From: Acinetobacter piscicola
Lineage (GTDB): Bacteria > Pseudomonadota > Gammaproteobacteria > Pseudomonadales > Moraxellaceae
Assembly: GCF_015218165.1 (NCBI RefSeq)
Contig: NZ_CP048659.1
Coordinates: forward strand, 3,782,001 to 3,846,000
Reading direction: 5' to 3'
DNA: 64,000 bases
Shown: piece by piece, positions 10,757-19,531 of the stretch
Numbering within the stretch: the stretch's first letter is position 1
How the letters are laid out: the number at the start of each line of letters is the position of its first letter
The notes under the pieces: generated by a model
Told to the model about the DNA's origin: nothing
The model's database searches: none
Seen by the model: only the letters and a program-made list of their open reading frames with translations
Position numbers and translations under genes: made by a program

Positions 10757-11488
10757 GGCTCTAGACTAGCAAAATGATTATGTTAGTCTAGAATCATGAT
10801 AGAAAACAGTAAATTAAGTCACTACAAGATTAAAAAAATTATTCAATGCTTTTGTGTTGATATTCCTGCTTCCAAAACAGCCTTATTACTCAATTTAAAT
10901 CGTAATACGATTAACTATTGGTACATGCTTTTTAGAGAAACTATCTATGATCATCAAACAGATTTAAGAGCTAAGTTTGTTGGTTCAATAGAAGTAGATG
11001 AAAGCTATTTTGGAGCGAAAAGGCAACGTGGGTTTCATGGAAAGTTAAAGCGTGGTCGTGGGACTCTAAAACAGCCAGTATTTGGAATATTCGAACGTAA
11101 TGGGCGCGTCTATACTGAAATCGTACCTGACTGTAAAATGAAGACTTTACAAGAGGTTATCATTGGTAAAGTTTCACTTGAGAGTGTGATTTATAGTGAT
11201 GGATGGCGTGGCTATAATGGTCTTGTTGATGTGGGCTATTCAAAGCATTTTAGGGTAAATCACGGAGCAAATGAGTTTGCTAGAGGAGAATGTCATATAA
11301 ATGGAATAGAATCATTTTGGAGCTTTTGTAAAAGAAGGCTAGCAAAGTTTAACGGCATATCAAAAGAGTACTTTGATTATCATCTTAAAGAAACTGAATG
11401 GCGTTGGATGAGGGAACCTAATGAGTTAGCAACTGAGCTGTGGAACCTCATTAGGTAAAATTAAGTGTAAATCTGCTAGTCTAGAGCC
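10757..11488 (+). mobile_element. IS1595-family insertion sequence (IS1016-like group)
   Basis: 732 bp bounded by perfect 15-bp terminal inverted repeats (GGCTCTAGACTAGCA at 10757-10771, its complement at 11474-11488). It is flanked by a 7-bp direct repeat TAAGAAA (10750-10756 and 11489-11495). It carries one transposase gene. The family usually makes 8-bp duplications; only 7 bp match here, so one base may have mutated or the end may be off by one. The element is oriented against the RND gene that it interrupts. Confidence 0.92.
10796..11458 (+). CDS. IS1595-family transposase
   Basis: 220 residues with the DDE_Tnp_IS1595 (ISXO2-like) pattern: VDESYFG (first catalytic Asp), YSDGWRGY (second), HINGIESFWSFCKRR (catalytic Glu), followed by GISKEYFDYHLKETEWRW. 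A short N-terminal helix-turn-helix-like stretch (about 25-45) is present in place of the zinc ribbon seen in longer members, fitting the IS1016 group. The frame looks intact, so the element may still move. The start ATG lies 3 bp after a subterminal hairpin. Confidence 0.93.
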   Translation: MIENSKLSHYKIKKIIQCFCVDIPASKTALLLNLNRNTINYWYMLFRETIYDHQTDLRAKFVGSIEVDESYFGAKRQRGFHGKLKRGRGTLKQPVFGIFERNGRVYTEIVPDCKMKTLQEVIIGKVSLESVIYSDGWRGYNGLVDVGYSKHFRVNHGANEFARGECHINGIESFWSFCKRRLAKFNGISKEYFDYHLKETEWRWMREPNELATELWNLIR

Positions 11489-11594
11489 TAAGAAAATATG
11501 CCCACTATACCGAGCAAAATCATAAAATAAAGGACTAAACCTTTATTCCTCAGCGCCCATTCAGACAAGTTAAAGGATTGAAATGCATTCATCA

Positions 11595-12695
11595 TTACAC
11601 TCCTTTATTCAGGCTAACAACACGATTTTCACGATCGATCGCTTTAATTTTTTGTTTTTCTCTCAGTAAATGCACACCACCGATCACCACCCAATCATTT
11701 GTAGTTAAACCTGTGAGAATGGGTACACTGTCACGTCCATAAGCGCCTAAGCGCACAGGTACTTTACGAATCGTTTGATCGCTATTCACCACCCAAACAT
11801 AAGGCTGATCATTATTTGCCGAAACACTAGATAACGGTACGCTTAAGACATGCCCCACATTTTGATTAAAGAAGACGCGTGCACTTTGCCCAAGCTGAAT
11901 GACAGACTGCCCTTCTCTCAATGCTACTTTGACACTAAAAGTACGCGATTGGTCTGCCGCAGGTGAAATTTCACGGACATAAGCAGCAAATTTATCTTGA
12001 GGTTTTGACCACAATGTCACCCATGCATCTTGCCCAACTTTGATCTGTGTAATGGCTTGTTCAGGTACACCAATAACAACATCACGCTCACCATCAATTG
12101 CCAATTGATAAGCAGTTTGTCCTGCGGCCAGTACTTGTCCAACTTCAATATTACGTTGGGTAATGACCCCATTTTTATTGGCAAGCAATTGGTTATAACG
12201 CGTTTGGTTTGCCGTCACTTCATAATTGGCTTGTGCTTGTTTCAATGTCGATAACGCAGCCTCATACTGATTTTTCACCGCATCATATTGTGAACGGCTC
12301 ACTGCATTACTCGGCAGCAATTGTTGAAAACGTTTAAATTCATCACCTGCAGTTTTCACTGAGGATTGTGCATTTTCGAGTTGCGCTTTGGCTGAGTTGA
12401 GCTGTAGTTGAGCATCTTTAATATCAAGTTTTGCCAGAATCTGCCCGACTTTAACCCGATCTCCAACATCGACATAACGTTCTGTAATCTGTCCCCCCAC
12501 ACGAAATGCCAATGCCGTGCTTTGGCGAGCTTGTACATCACCTGCATAACTTTTTTGGTCTTCATTCGAGGTCATGGGCTGTGTGACCATCACAAAAGGA
12601 ATTTCTTCCGCTTCTGGCGCTGGTTTTTGACACCCCGCTAAAACCACACTACACATCACCATCATGCTAATAATACTTGCTTTAAAAATACTCAT
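11595..12695 (-). CDS. RND efflux periplasmic adaptor lipoprotein (MFP family)
   Basis: 366 residues from the ATG MSIFKAS; a TTG two codons upstream is less likely. The signal sequence ends in a lipobox VVLAGC, so the protein is anchored to the inner membrane. The family pattern follows: STALAFRVGGQITERYVDVGDRVKVGQILAKLD (barrel-sandwich lobe), a coiled-coil hairpin rich in Gln/Ala/Leu (about 90-150), then VITQRNIEVGQVLAAGQ and the beta-barrel part. Role: links an RND pump to an outer-membrane channel. It is the first gene of a two-gene operon whose pump gene is interrupted, so this adaptor may now lack its own partner. Confidence 0.9.
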   Translation of the reverse strand: MSIFKASIISMMVMCSVVLAGCQKPAPEAEEIPFVMVTQPMTSNEDQKSYAGDVQARQSTALAFRVGGQITERYVDVGDRVKVGQILAKLDIKDAQLQLNSAKAQLENAQSSVKTAGDEFKRFQQLLPSNAVSRSQYDAVKNQYEAALSTLKQAQANYEVTANQTRYNQLLANKNGVITQRNIEVGQVLAAGQTAYQLAIDGERDVVIGVPEQAITQIKVGQDAWVTLWSKPQDKFAAYVREISPAADQSRTFSVKVALREGQSVIQLGQSARVFFNQNVGHVLSVPLSSVSANNDQPYVWVVNSDQTIRKVPVRLGAYGRDSVPILTGLTTNDWVVIGGVHLLREKQKIKAIDRENRVVSLNKGV

Positions 12696-12823
12696 ACGCA
12701 ATGCTCTTATTGAAACGTTTTTTTTCGGGCAGAATAGACATCAAGTAAATGAATGTTTTATCGATCTTGTGATCAATCACATACTGATCATGATTTAATT
12801 CCTTTTGAAAATTTTCAATTTTT

Positions 12824-12851
12824 AATTAATATACCGTAAGGTACATTAATT
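12824..12851. promoter_or_regulatory. 28-bp palindromic operator between adaptor gene and TetR gene
   Basis: Two 14-bp arms meet without a spacer (12824-12837 and 12838-12851); 12 of 14 positions are complementary, with TACC and GGTA near the centre. It lies in the 195-bp gap between divergent genes, 40 bp before the TetR start, as expected for an autoregulated TetR operator controlling the efflux operon. Confidence 0.7.
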
Positions 12852-12890
12852 ATTTTTGAATGCAAAAGTAAATGACCTAATTGACTTTTT

Positions 12891-13523
12891 TTGGAAAATT
12901 TAGTGCACACACATGTTGGTCGTCCAAAAGACTTAGAAAAACGAAAGCAGATTTTAGAAGCAGCCAAAGCATTGTTTTTATTACATGGTTATCATGGCTC
13001 AAGTATGAATCAAATTGCTAAAGCGGCAGGTGTGACTAAACTGACGGTCTATAACCATTTTCAAGACAAAGAAAATTTATTTACCTGTGCTATTGAGGAA
13101 ACCTGTGAAGAATCCATTAATGCTCGACCATTAGGTTTAAATGCACATAGCGATTTTAAAGCTTGTTTTTATCAAGCCTGTGAATTGGCAATGAATATCA
13201 TTTATTTACCTGAAGCCCTTAAACTCGATCATTTACTGCTCGAACTTGCTGCACAAAAAAATCCACTTGCTCTAAAATTTTATAATGCTTCACACCAACG
13301 TATGTGGAACGTTTGGCAAGAGTTTTTACAACAAGCCACAACCTTTAAGTTTATTCGCCCTGATGAAATCGAGAAACAGACTGATCTGATTCTGTCGTTA
13401 TTATTGGGAGTACGTCATCATGAAGTGTTACTTGGTATTCGCCCTATACCCGATGCTCAAGAAAAACATCTCATCATTCAAGAGAGTATAGATTTATTCC
13501 TTTTACGCTATAACCCGATGTGA
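12891..13523 (+). CDS. TetR-family regulator of the adjacent efflux operon
   Basis: 210 residues. HVGRPKDLEKRKQILEAAKALFLLHGYHGSSMNQIAKAAGVTKLTVYNHFQDKENLF is a textbook TetR DNA-binding domain (described here by its parts GRPKDLEKRKQ, GYHGSSM and TVYNHF). The C-terminal half resembles the TetR_C domains of AcrR-like efflux repressors. It is divergent from the adaptor/RND operon, with a palindrome between. Start uncertain: the frame opens with TTG at 12891 and an in-frame GTG follows at 12903; no good ATG or strong ribosome-binding site is visible. The regulator remains intact although its likely target pump is broken. Confidence 0.85.
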   Translation: MENLVHTHVGRPKDLEKRKQILEAAKALFLLHGYHGSSMNQIAKAAGVTKLTVYNHFQDKENLFTCAIEETCEESINARPLGLNAHSDFKACFYQACELAMNIIYLPEALKLDHLLLELAAQKNPLALKFYNASHQRMWNVWQEFLQQATTFKFIRPDEIEKQTDLILSLLLGVRHHEVLLGIRPIPDAQEKHLIIQESIDLFLLRYNPM

Positions 13524-13690
13524 ATGTATTGAATTTCTAAATAATACTTCTGGTTTTTTTACGGCATACTGTTTTTAAGGATATAAATCGCTGTTGAAAT
13601 CGCCGACTGCTTTTCTACTTTTGTAGGGGGTCTACTTGGAATGTCAGCATAGCAAGTTATAGTCATCAGGATAAGAATTGGAGAATAGCA

Positions 13691-16381
13691 ATGATTCAAC
13701 AAATTAATGCTCCACTGCGTGAGGATGTACGTTTACTCGGGAATCTTTTAGGTGAAACCCTAAAGGAACAAGCGGGACAAGATTTGTTTAATCAAATTGA
13801 GCAAATTCGTGCCTTAGCCAAAGGTGCACGTGATGGTCAAGTTGAAGCAGAAAAACAACTCGAACAATTATTTCTTCACTTAAAAGATGATGAGATTTTG
13901 CCACTGACTCGTGCATTTTCACATTTTTTGAATTTTTCAAACATTGCTGAGCAATATCATGTCGTGCGTAGTCGTCGCCAAAGTGAGTTTGATGAAAATG
14001 AACCCTCTCCAAATGTACTCGTTCCGCTCTTTGAACAATTTAAAAATAAGAACATCACGACTACTCAACTTTACCAACAAGTCTGTGAACTGAGCATCGA
14101 ATTAGTGCTTACGGCACATCCAACTGAAGTCAGTCGCCGTACCTTGATTCAAAAGTATGATGGTATTAATAATTGTCTATCCAAATTTGACCAACAAAAA
14201 CTTACACCTAAACAACGTGCAGAGGTTTTAGCAGATTTAAAACAATTGATCTGTTCTGCATGGCAAACGGATGAAATTCGTCAGCACCGCCCAACCCCTG
14301 TAGATGAGGCAAAATGGGGCTTTACCACCATTGAGCAAACCTTGTGGAATGCTGTGCCAAAATTCATCCGTGAATTAGATGACTTAGTACAACAAAATTG
14401 CGACAAAGCTTTACCTTTAGACATTTCGCCAATTCGCTTTGCATCATGGATGGGGGGTGACCGTGATGGTAATCCAAACGTGACCCACAACATTACCCAA
14501 GAAGTTTTGTGGTTATCCCGTTGGAAAGCGACAGACTTATATGTACGTGATATTGAAGACTTACGTTGGGAGCTGTCCATCGCTGCATGTTCAGATGAAC
14601 TCAAACAAGCCTTAGGCAGTGAACATCCTGAACCATATCGTGAATATTTACGTGCAACTCGTACCCGCTTAAAGGCTACTCGTCAATGGTTAGCAAGTAA
14701 GCTGCAAGGACAACATTCCGATGTAGACCGCAGTCTGATCATTCGCCATAAAGATGAACTCTTACAACCACTGCTGCTCTGCTATCGTTCATTGATTGAC
14801 AGTAATTTACCTGAAATTGCCAATGGCAAATTGCTCGACTTTATTTATCGGGTGAATTGTTTCGGTATTGAATTGCTCAAACTCGATATTCGTCAGGAAT
14901 CAGGTCGTCATCGCCAAGCGATTTCAGCAATTACCGAATATTTAGGACTTGGCAATTTTGAAACGTGGACAGAACAAGCACGTCAAAATTTCCTCATTCA
15001 AGAGTTACAAAGCAAACGTCCACTCTTGCCAAAGCATTTAAATGAACCTGCCAATAGCCTGATTGAACATCCTGATGTACAAGAAGTGTTTGCCACAATG
15101 CGCACGTTGGCAGAACAGCCCAAAGAAAGTTTAGGTGCTTACATCATTTCTATGGCGGAATATCCAAGTGATGTTTTAGCTGTTTTACTCTTGCAAAAAG
15201 AAGCAGGTATTGAGCATCCATTACGTGTGGTGCCGTTATTTGAAACTTTAAAAGATTTGGACAGTGCCGCAAATACCATGAACACCTTGTTCAATATGCA
15301 TTGGTATAAACAGCATATTCAAGGCAAACACGAAGTCATGATTGGTTACTCAGACTCGGCTAAAGATGCAGGCTTCATGTCAGCAAACTGGGCACAGTAT
15401 CGTGCCCAAGAAGAGTTAACTGCTGTGGCAAAACAACACGGCGTACAATTGACGCTGTTCCATGGTCGTGGCGGTTCAATCAGTCGTGGTGGTGCACCAA
15501 CGCAACAAGCATTATTCTCACAACCACCAGGGTCAATTTCAGGTGCGATTCGCGTCACTGAACAAGGCGAAATGATTCGCTTTAAATTTGGTTTGGAAGA
15601 GATTGCCTTACAAAATCTAGAAATTTATACCGCTGCTACACTTGAAGCAACCTTACTACCACCACCTGAACCTAAACAGGAATGGCGTGATTTGATGCAC
15701 ACCATGACGGATTTATCCGTACAGGTCTATCGTCAAACGGTACGTGAAAACCCACACTTTGTTAAATACTTACGCACCGTAACACCTGAACTCGAATTGC
15801 AAATGCTGCCGCTCGGTTCACGTCCTGCAAAACGTAAAGTCAGTGGGGGCATTGAGTCATTGCGTGCGATTCCATGGGTCTTTGCATGGACACAAATCCG
15901 TTTGATGCTGCCAGCATGGCTCGGTACAGGTGCCGCAATTAACCAAGTGATTCATCAAGGACAAAAAAATCTGTTGGATGAAATGCTCGCAGAATGGCCA
16001 TATTTCCAAACCTTAATCGATATGCTCGAAATGGTTTTGTCAAAAGCAGATTCTAATATTGCACTGTACTATGAATCGCATTTAACCGATGACGAAGACC
16101 TCAAAGTATTGGGGGCTGAATTACGTCAACGCTTACATGATGCAGTACAAACATTGTTGGCAATGAAAGGTGAATCGCAACTTTTAAGCTCAAATGATGT
16201 TCTAGATCAAGCGATGAAAGTACGTAAGCCGTATCTATTGCCTTTGCATTTACTACAAGCGGAATTGATGAAACGCCGTCGTGCCTATTTGGTTGAAAAA
16301 CAAGCCGAACATACTCCTGTAGATCATGCCCTGATGGTGAGTATTGCAGGAATTGCGGCTGGATTGCGTAACACAGGCTAA
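13691..16381 (+). CDS. ppc: Phosphoenolpyruvate carboxylase
   Basis: 896 residues, the normal length. The active-site stretches are present: VLTAHPTEVSRRT near residue 140, FASWMGGDRDGNPNVT near 255 and FHGRGGSISRGGAP near 595 (mobile loop), with a C-terminal GLRNTG end as in other Ppc proteins. Role: adds bicarbonate to phosphoenolpyruvate to make oxaloacetate and refill the TCA cycle. It is a single-gene unit with a GGAG-type ribosome-binding site and its own terminator. Confidence 0.97.
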   Translation: MIQQINAPLREDVRLLGNLLGETLKEQAGQDLFNQIEQIRALAKGARDGQVEAEKQLEQLFLHLKDDEILPLTRAFSHFLNFSNIAEQYHVVRSRRQSEFDENEPSPNVLVPLFEQFKNKNITTTQLYQQVCELSIELVLTAHPTEVSRRTLIQKYDGINNCLSKFDQQKLTPKQRAEVLADLKQLICSAWQTDEIRQHRPTPVDEAKWGFTTIEQTLWNAVPKFIRELDDLVQQNCDKALPLDISPIRFASWMGGDRDGNPNVTHNITQEVLWLSRWKATDLYVRDIEDLRWELSIAACSDELKQALGSEHPEPYREYLRATRTRLKATRQWLASKLQGQHSDVDRSLIIRHKDELLQPLLLCYRSLIDSNLPEIANGKLLDFIYRVNCFGIELLKLDIRQESGRHRQAISAITEYLGLGNFETWTEQARQNFLIQELQSKRPLLPKHLNEPANSLIEHPDVQEVFATMRTLAEQPKESLGAYIISMAEYPSDVLAVLLLQKEAGIEHPLRVVPLFETLKDLDSAANTMNTLFNMHWYKQHIQGKHEVMIGYSDSAKDAGFMSANWAQYRAQEELTAVAKQHGVQLTLFHGRGGSISRGGAPTQQALFSQPPGSISGAIRVTEQGEMIRFKFGLEEIALQNLEIYTAATLEATLLPPPEPKQEWRDLMHTMTDLSVQVYRQTVRENPHFVKYLRTVTPELELQMLPLGSRPAKRKVSGGIESLRAIPWVFAWTQIRLMLPAWLGTGAAINQVIHQGQKNLLDEMLAEWPYFQTLIDMLEMVLSKADSNIALYYESHLTDDEDLKVLGAELRQRLHDAVQTLLAMKGESQLLSSNDVLDQAMKVRKPYLLPLHLLQAELMKRRRAYLVEKQAEHTPVDHALMVSIAGIAAGLRNTG

Positions 16382-16401
16382 AAAGCAGACATCTCAAAAC
16401 A

Positions 16402-16430
16402 GGAGAGCACAATAAATGCTCTCCCTTTTT
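16402..16430 (+). terminator. Terminator of ppc
   Basis: GGAGAGCA and its complement (16402-16409, 16417-16424) around a 7-nt loop, then a T run. It starts about 20 bp after the ppc stop. Confidence 0.85.
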
Positions 16431-16669
16431 GGCAAAATTTTTATTTTTGGATAAATTTGTCTCTTGCCGCTTCATTAAAAATAAAAAAATTCATCCATAA
16501 ATTAATATTTAATTCTGCATTTTTTTAATTTTATATATTTTTAATACTTTGATTTTGTTTATTTAGATTTTAAAAAAATTTTACCAAATGGTATAAGTCA
16601 CCAATAATTCCTAATAAATGCAACCCTTTAGTTTGACTAAAATGATTAAAACTCAATAGCAGAAAGAGT

Positions 16670-18010
16670 ATGATGGGCGCAATTTGTTTTTTGAGCGCTC
16701 AATTTATGTCCAATTGGTTTCCCAAATGGCGTCCTTATCATGGCAGTATCGATGCACGGCCTGTCGGAACGAATGAATATCTCCCTCCTGCTCAAAGTGT
16801 TGTTCTCGGCATCCAACATGCTTTCGCGATGTTTGGCGCAACCGTACTCGCACCCTTTTTAATGGGCTTCGATCCCAATCTTGCGATTTTAATGTCAGGG
16901 ATTTGTACGATCTTGTTCTTTATCATCACCGGTGGTCGAGTTCCAAGTTATTTAGGATCTAGCTTTGCCTTTATTGGTGTCGTCATTGCAGCAACAGGTT
17001 ATGCCGCATCAGGTACAGGTGCGCCGAATGTGAATATTGCCCATGCAGCAGGCGGGATTATGGCATGTGGTATTTTATATGCTATTTTCGGTTTTATTGT
17101 CATGGCGACAGGCACAAAATGGATCGAAAAACTCATGCCTCCTGTCGTTACAGGCGCCGTCGTCATGATTATTGGTCTAAACCTTGCTCCTGTCACAGTC
17201 AAAGGTGTTGCTGGTAATAACTTTAATATGTGGATGGCATTGGTCACTGTACTGTGCATGGGCTCAATTGCCGTATTCACCAAAGGTTTATTACAACGCT
17301 TATTGCTTTTAGTCGGTTTATTGTCAGCGTATTTGATCTATTTTATCGTTGCCAATGTCATGGGCAATGGTACACCGATTAACTTTGCGCCCATCCAAGA
17401 GGCTGCTTGGTTTGGTATCCCAAGCTTTCACTCACCTGTTTTTGATGTCAATGCTATTCTCATCATTGCTCCGATTGCTTTGATTTTAGTGGCTGAAAAC
17501 TTAGGTCATATCAAAGCGGTTAGTGCCATGACAGGTGAAAATCTTGATCCGCATATTGGTAAAGCGTTTGTCGCAGATGGGATCGCAACGACACTGTCTG
17601 GTGGTGTTGGCGCACCAGGGATGACCACCTATGGTGAAAACATTGGTGTTATGGCGGTCACTCGAGTTTACTCGACTATTGTCTTTGTCATCGCAGGTGT
17701 ATTTGCTATTTTCTTAGGTTTTTCACCTAAGTTTGGTGCGGTGATTCACACCATTCCGACTGCAATTTTAACAGGTGCTTCGATTGTGGTTTTTGGTCTA
17801 ATTACCATTGCAGGTGCGAAAATTTGGATCGAAAATAAAGTTGATTTTTCCAAAAATAAAAATTTGATGGTTGCAGCAGTCACCATTATTTTAGGTACTG
17901 GTGATTTTGCCCTTCAATTTGGTGACTTTAACTTAGGTGGAATTGGTACTGCAACATTTGCAGCATTGATTTTAAACTGGTTCTTTAGTCTAAAAGATCC
18001 ATCTGAATAA
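16670..18010 (+). CDS. NCS2-family uracil/xanthine-type permease
   Basis: 446 residues, about 12-14 hydrophobic segments. Key stretches include QHAFAMFGATVLAPFLMG, the SSFAFIGV region and AENLGHIKAVSAMTG followed by ADGIATTLSGGVGAPGMTTYGENIGV, typical of the UraA/RutG branch of the nucleobase cation symporter-2 family. Role: proton-coupled uptake of uracil or a related base. The start may be this ATG (AGAAAGAG upstream) or the ATG of MSNWFP at 16706. The 288-bp upstream gap is AT-rich and holds the ppc terminator. Symbol withheld because UraA- and RutG-type proteins cannot be separated by eye. Confidence 0.85.
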   Translation: MMGAICFLSAQFMSNWFPKWRPYHGSIDARPVGTNEYLPPAQSVVLGIQHAFAMFGATVLAPFLMGFDPNLAILMSGICTILFFIITGGRVPSYLGSSFAFIGVVIAATGYAASGTGAPNVNIAHAAGGIMACGILYAIFGFIVMATGTKWIEKLMPPVVTGAVVMIIGLNLAPVTVKGVAGNNFNMWMALVTVLCMGSIAVFTKGLLQRLLLLVGLLSAYLIYFIVANVMGNGTPINFAPIQEAAWFGIPSFHSPVFDVNAILIIAPIALILVAENLGHIKAVSAMTGENLDPHIGKAFVADGIATTLSGGVGAPGMTTYGENIGVMAVTRVYSTIVFVIAGVFAIFLGFSPKFGAVIHTIPTAILTGASIVVFGLITIAGAKIWIENKVDFSKNKNLMVAAVTIILGTGDFALQFGDFNLGGIGTATFAALILNWFFSLKDPSE

Positions 18011-18037
18011 AATAATAAAAGCATAAATTTATATTTT

Positions 18038-18062
18038 AAAAGCAGCTGAGAAGCTGCTTTTT
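18038..18062 (+). terminator. Terminator of the permease gene
   Basis: Perfect 10-bp stem AAAAGCAGCT with its complement (18038-18047, 18052-18061) and a 4-nt loop. The T stretch is short and followed by a mixed AT run. Confidence 0.65.
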
Positions 18063-18139
18063 ATATTTTCACCAATACTAAGCAACATATGTCTAGAATA
18101 AAAAATATATTGATCAAAGTTTAGGGGGGATTCTTCATC

Positions 18140-18169
18140 CCCTTAACTCAACTCGGTTAAGGGCTTTTT
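18140..18169 (+). terminator. Second plus-strand terminator hairpin
   Basis: CCCTTAAC and its complement (18140-18147, 18156-18163) with an 8-nt loop and a C-T5 tail on the plus strand. It lies about 80 bp after another plus-strand terminator and 19 bp before the end of the convergent TDT gene, so it may serve as a back-up or end a short transcript. Confidence 0.65.
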
Positions 18170-18187
18170 ATTTCTATCGTTGAAACA

Positions 18188-19324
18188 TTAACGTTGTTGG
18201 CTGTCTAATAACGCCTTTAAGCAAGGAGAAAAGAATAAATGACCTTGGTACATGCCTTTTAAAGTTTTCGCCATCACCATGACCCAAAGCATCATCAAAA
18301 TTGCTGCAAATGCCAAACCTGTATTCACAATAAAACTCACATGCAACTGATGCCCCAGATTTAACACTGCCAAAGTAAATACACCCAATGGAAATGTCAG
18401 TCCCCACCAACCGAGGTTAAACGGTAAGTCTGTGGCCGCATGTTTCAATGTAGTCAACACGGCTATGGCAAACCACCACACCCCAAAGCCAAGCAGGATA
18501 AAACTCGCTACGATGCCTGCATTTTTAAAGAACACACCCAATTGTTCTAACTGAATATAAGCCAAGACTTGTGGTGCTTGAGCACCTAAAACCAACAATG
18601 CCAATGCCCCTGTACCAATCGGTCCCAAAGCCAGCCAACCACTGATTGCCAATTCTTTGCCAGGCAGTTTATGCAATGCCAGACGTAACATTAAAATGGT
18701 CAAGATTGCAAAAGCAGGCAATACAGACATACCCCATAGTATATAACTTGCAAATAAAATACCGACTGCCTGTTGCCCTGCTGCCAAATGCGCCAACAAT
18801 AAACCACCAGAAGTTGCTGTGACTTCACACGCCACGATTGGCAGTAACCACATTGCAGTCATGCTATGTAACTGATGCTCTTGCTTATAGAACATACAAA
18901 ATGGAACCAATACCCCGATGCCCACTGCTAAAATCGCATCCACGAACCACAGGACTTGTGCGATCTGAATCGCGACATCACCATACAATGCAACGCCATA
19001 TTTTAAAAAGCCATTGAGTACTGTCGCTAAACCCATCGGAATCGCACCTAAAAACAATGCCATGCTTGGGTGGGAAAAAATCTGCTTTGCTTCCTGAGGA
19101 TAAATCAACCAACGTAATGCATAAACTAAGCTAAATACGATGAATACAAACGCGTTGAATTGCCATAATGCTGTTGCCCCTTGCCATAAAATCTCTTGTG
19201 CAAATGGAAATTCGGGTAAAATCAATGCCACCACACCTGTGCCCATGGTCATGGTGAACCAGTTCGGGGTAAACTGCCGAATCACATTACGGCTTTGTTT
19301 CAGTTGATAAAATGGCTTTTTCAT
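18188..19324 (-). CDS. TDT-family transporter (TehA/SLAC1-like)
   Basis: 378 residues with about ten hydrophobic segments. FTPNWFTMTMGTGVVAL at the start, MWLLPIVACEVTATSGG in the middle and WWGLTFPLGVFTLAVLNLG near the end match the voltage-dependent anion channel/TDT family (tellurite resistance, C4-dicarboxylate, sulfite exporters). It acts in the inner membrane; the substrate cannot be set from sequence. The gene is alone, convergent with the permease and divergent from ribF. Confidence 0.85.
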   Translation of the reverse strand: MKKPFYQLKQSRNVIRQFTPNWFTMTMGTGVVALILPEFPFAQEILWQGATALWQFNAFVFIVFSLVYALRWLIYPQEAKQIFSHPSMALFLGAIPMGLATVLNGFLKYGVALYGDVAIQIAQVLWFVDAILAVGIGVLVPFCMFYKQEHQLHSMTAMWLLPIVACEVTATSGGLLLAHLAAGQQAVGILFASYILWGMSVLPAFAILTILMLRLALHKLPGKELAISGWLALGPIGTGALALLVLGAQAPQVLAYIQLEQLGVFFKNAGIVASFILLGFGVWWFAIAVLTTLKHAATDLPFNLGWWGLTFPLGVFTLAVLNLGHQLHVSFIVNTGLAFAAILMMLWVMVMAKTLKGMYQGHLFFSPCLKALLDSQQR

Positions 19325-19531
19325 GGCTTTTTCCTCATTTCAGCAGATAAATTGATTATAAAAGGCCTTATTAATAAATAAAATTGATTTGTTTTTATAA
19401 AATGAATCAGTTTTATTGATATAAATGTATATTCACATTAAAAATTTCTGGATAAAAACACAACAACAAAGACGAAACTGTGAGAATATGGCAATATATA
19501 TCCTTTCAAATTTTAAGTTTATTTTGAAATC

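Larger units (their letters stand above)
7707..11595 (-). pseudogene. RND efflux transporter permease gene, split by an IS1595-family insertion
   Basis: The 3' fragment (7707-10756) encodes residues from SYSKLSQSEDPPFTFK onward, including DDAIIAVEMM and other RND pump features with two sets of membrane segments. The 5' fragment (11496-11595) encodes MMNAFQSFNLSEWALRNKGL and the start of the first membrane helix, ending GIVGIFS. Removing the IS and one TAAGAAA copy joins them in frame as GIFSYSKLSQ, giving 1049 codons. Role when intact: proton-driven drug or toxic-compound efflux with the adaptor encoded just upstream; the adaptor stop and this ATG overlap by one base (TAATG). A GTG at 10706 could still yield a 999-residue protein, but it would lack the first helix. 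No outer-membrane channel gene is nearby, so a shared TolC-like protein would be needed. Confidence 0.93.
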
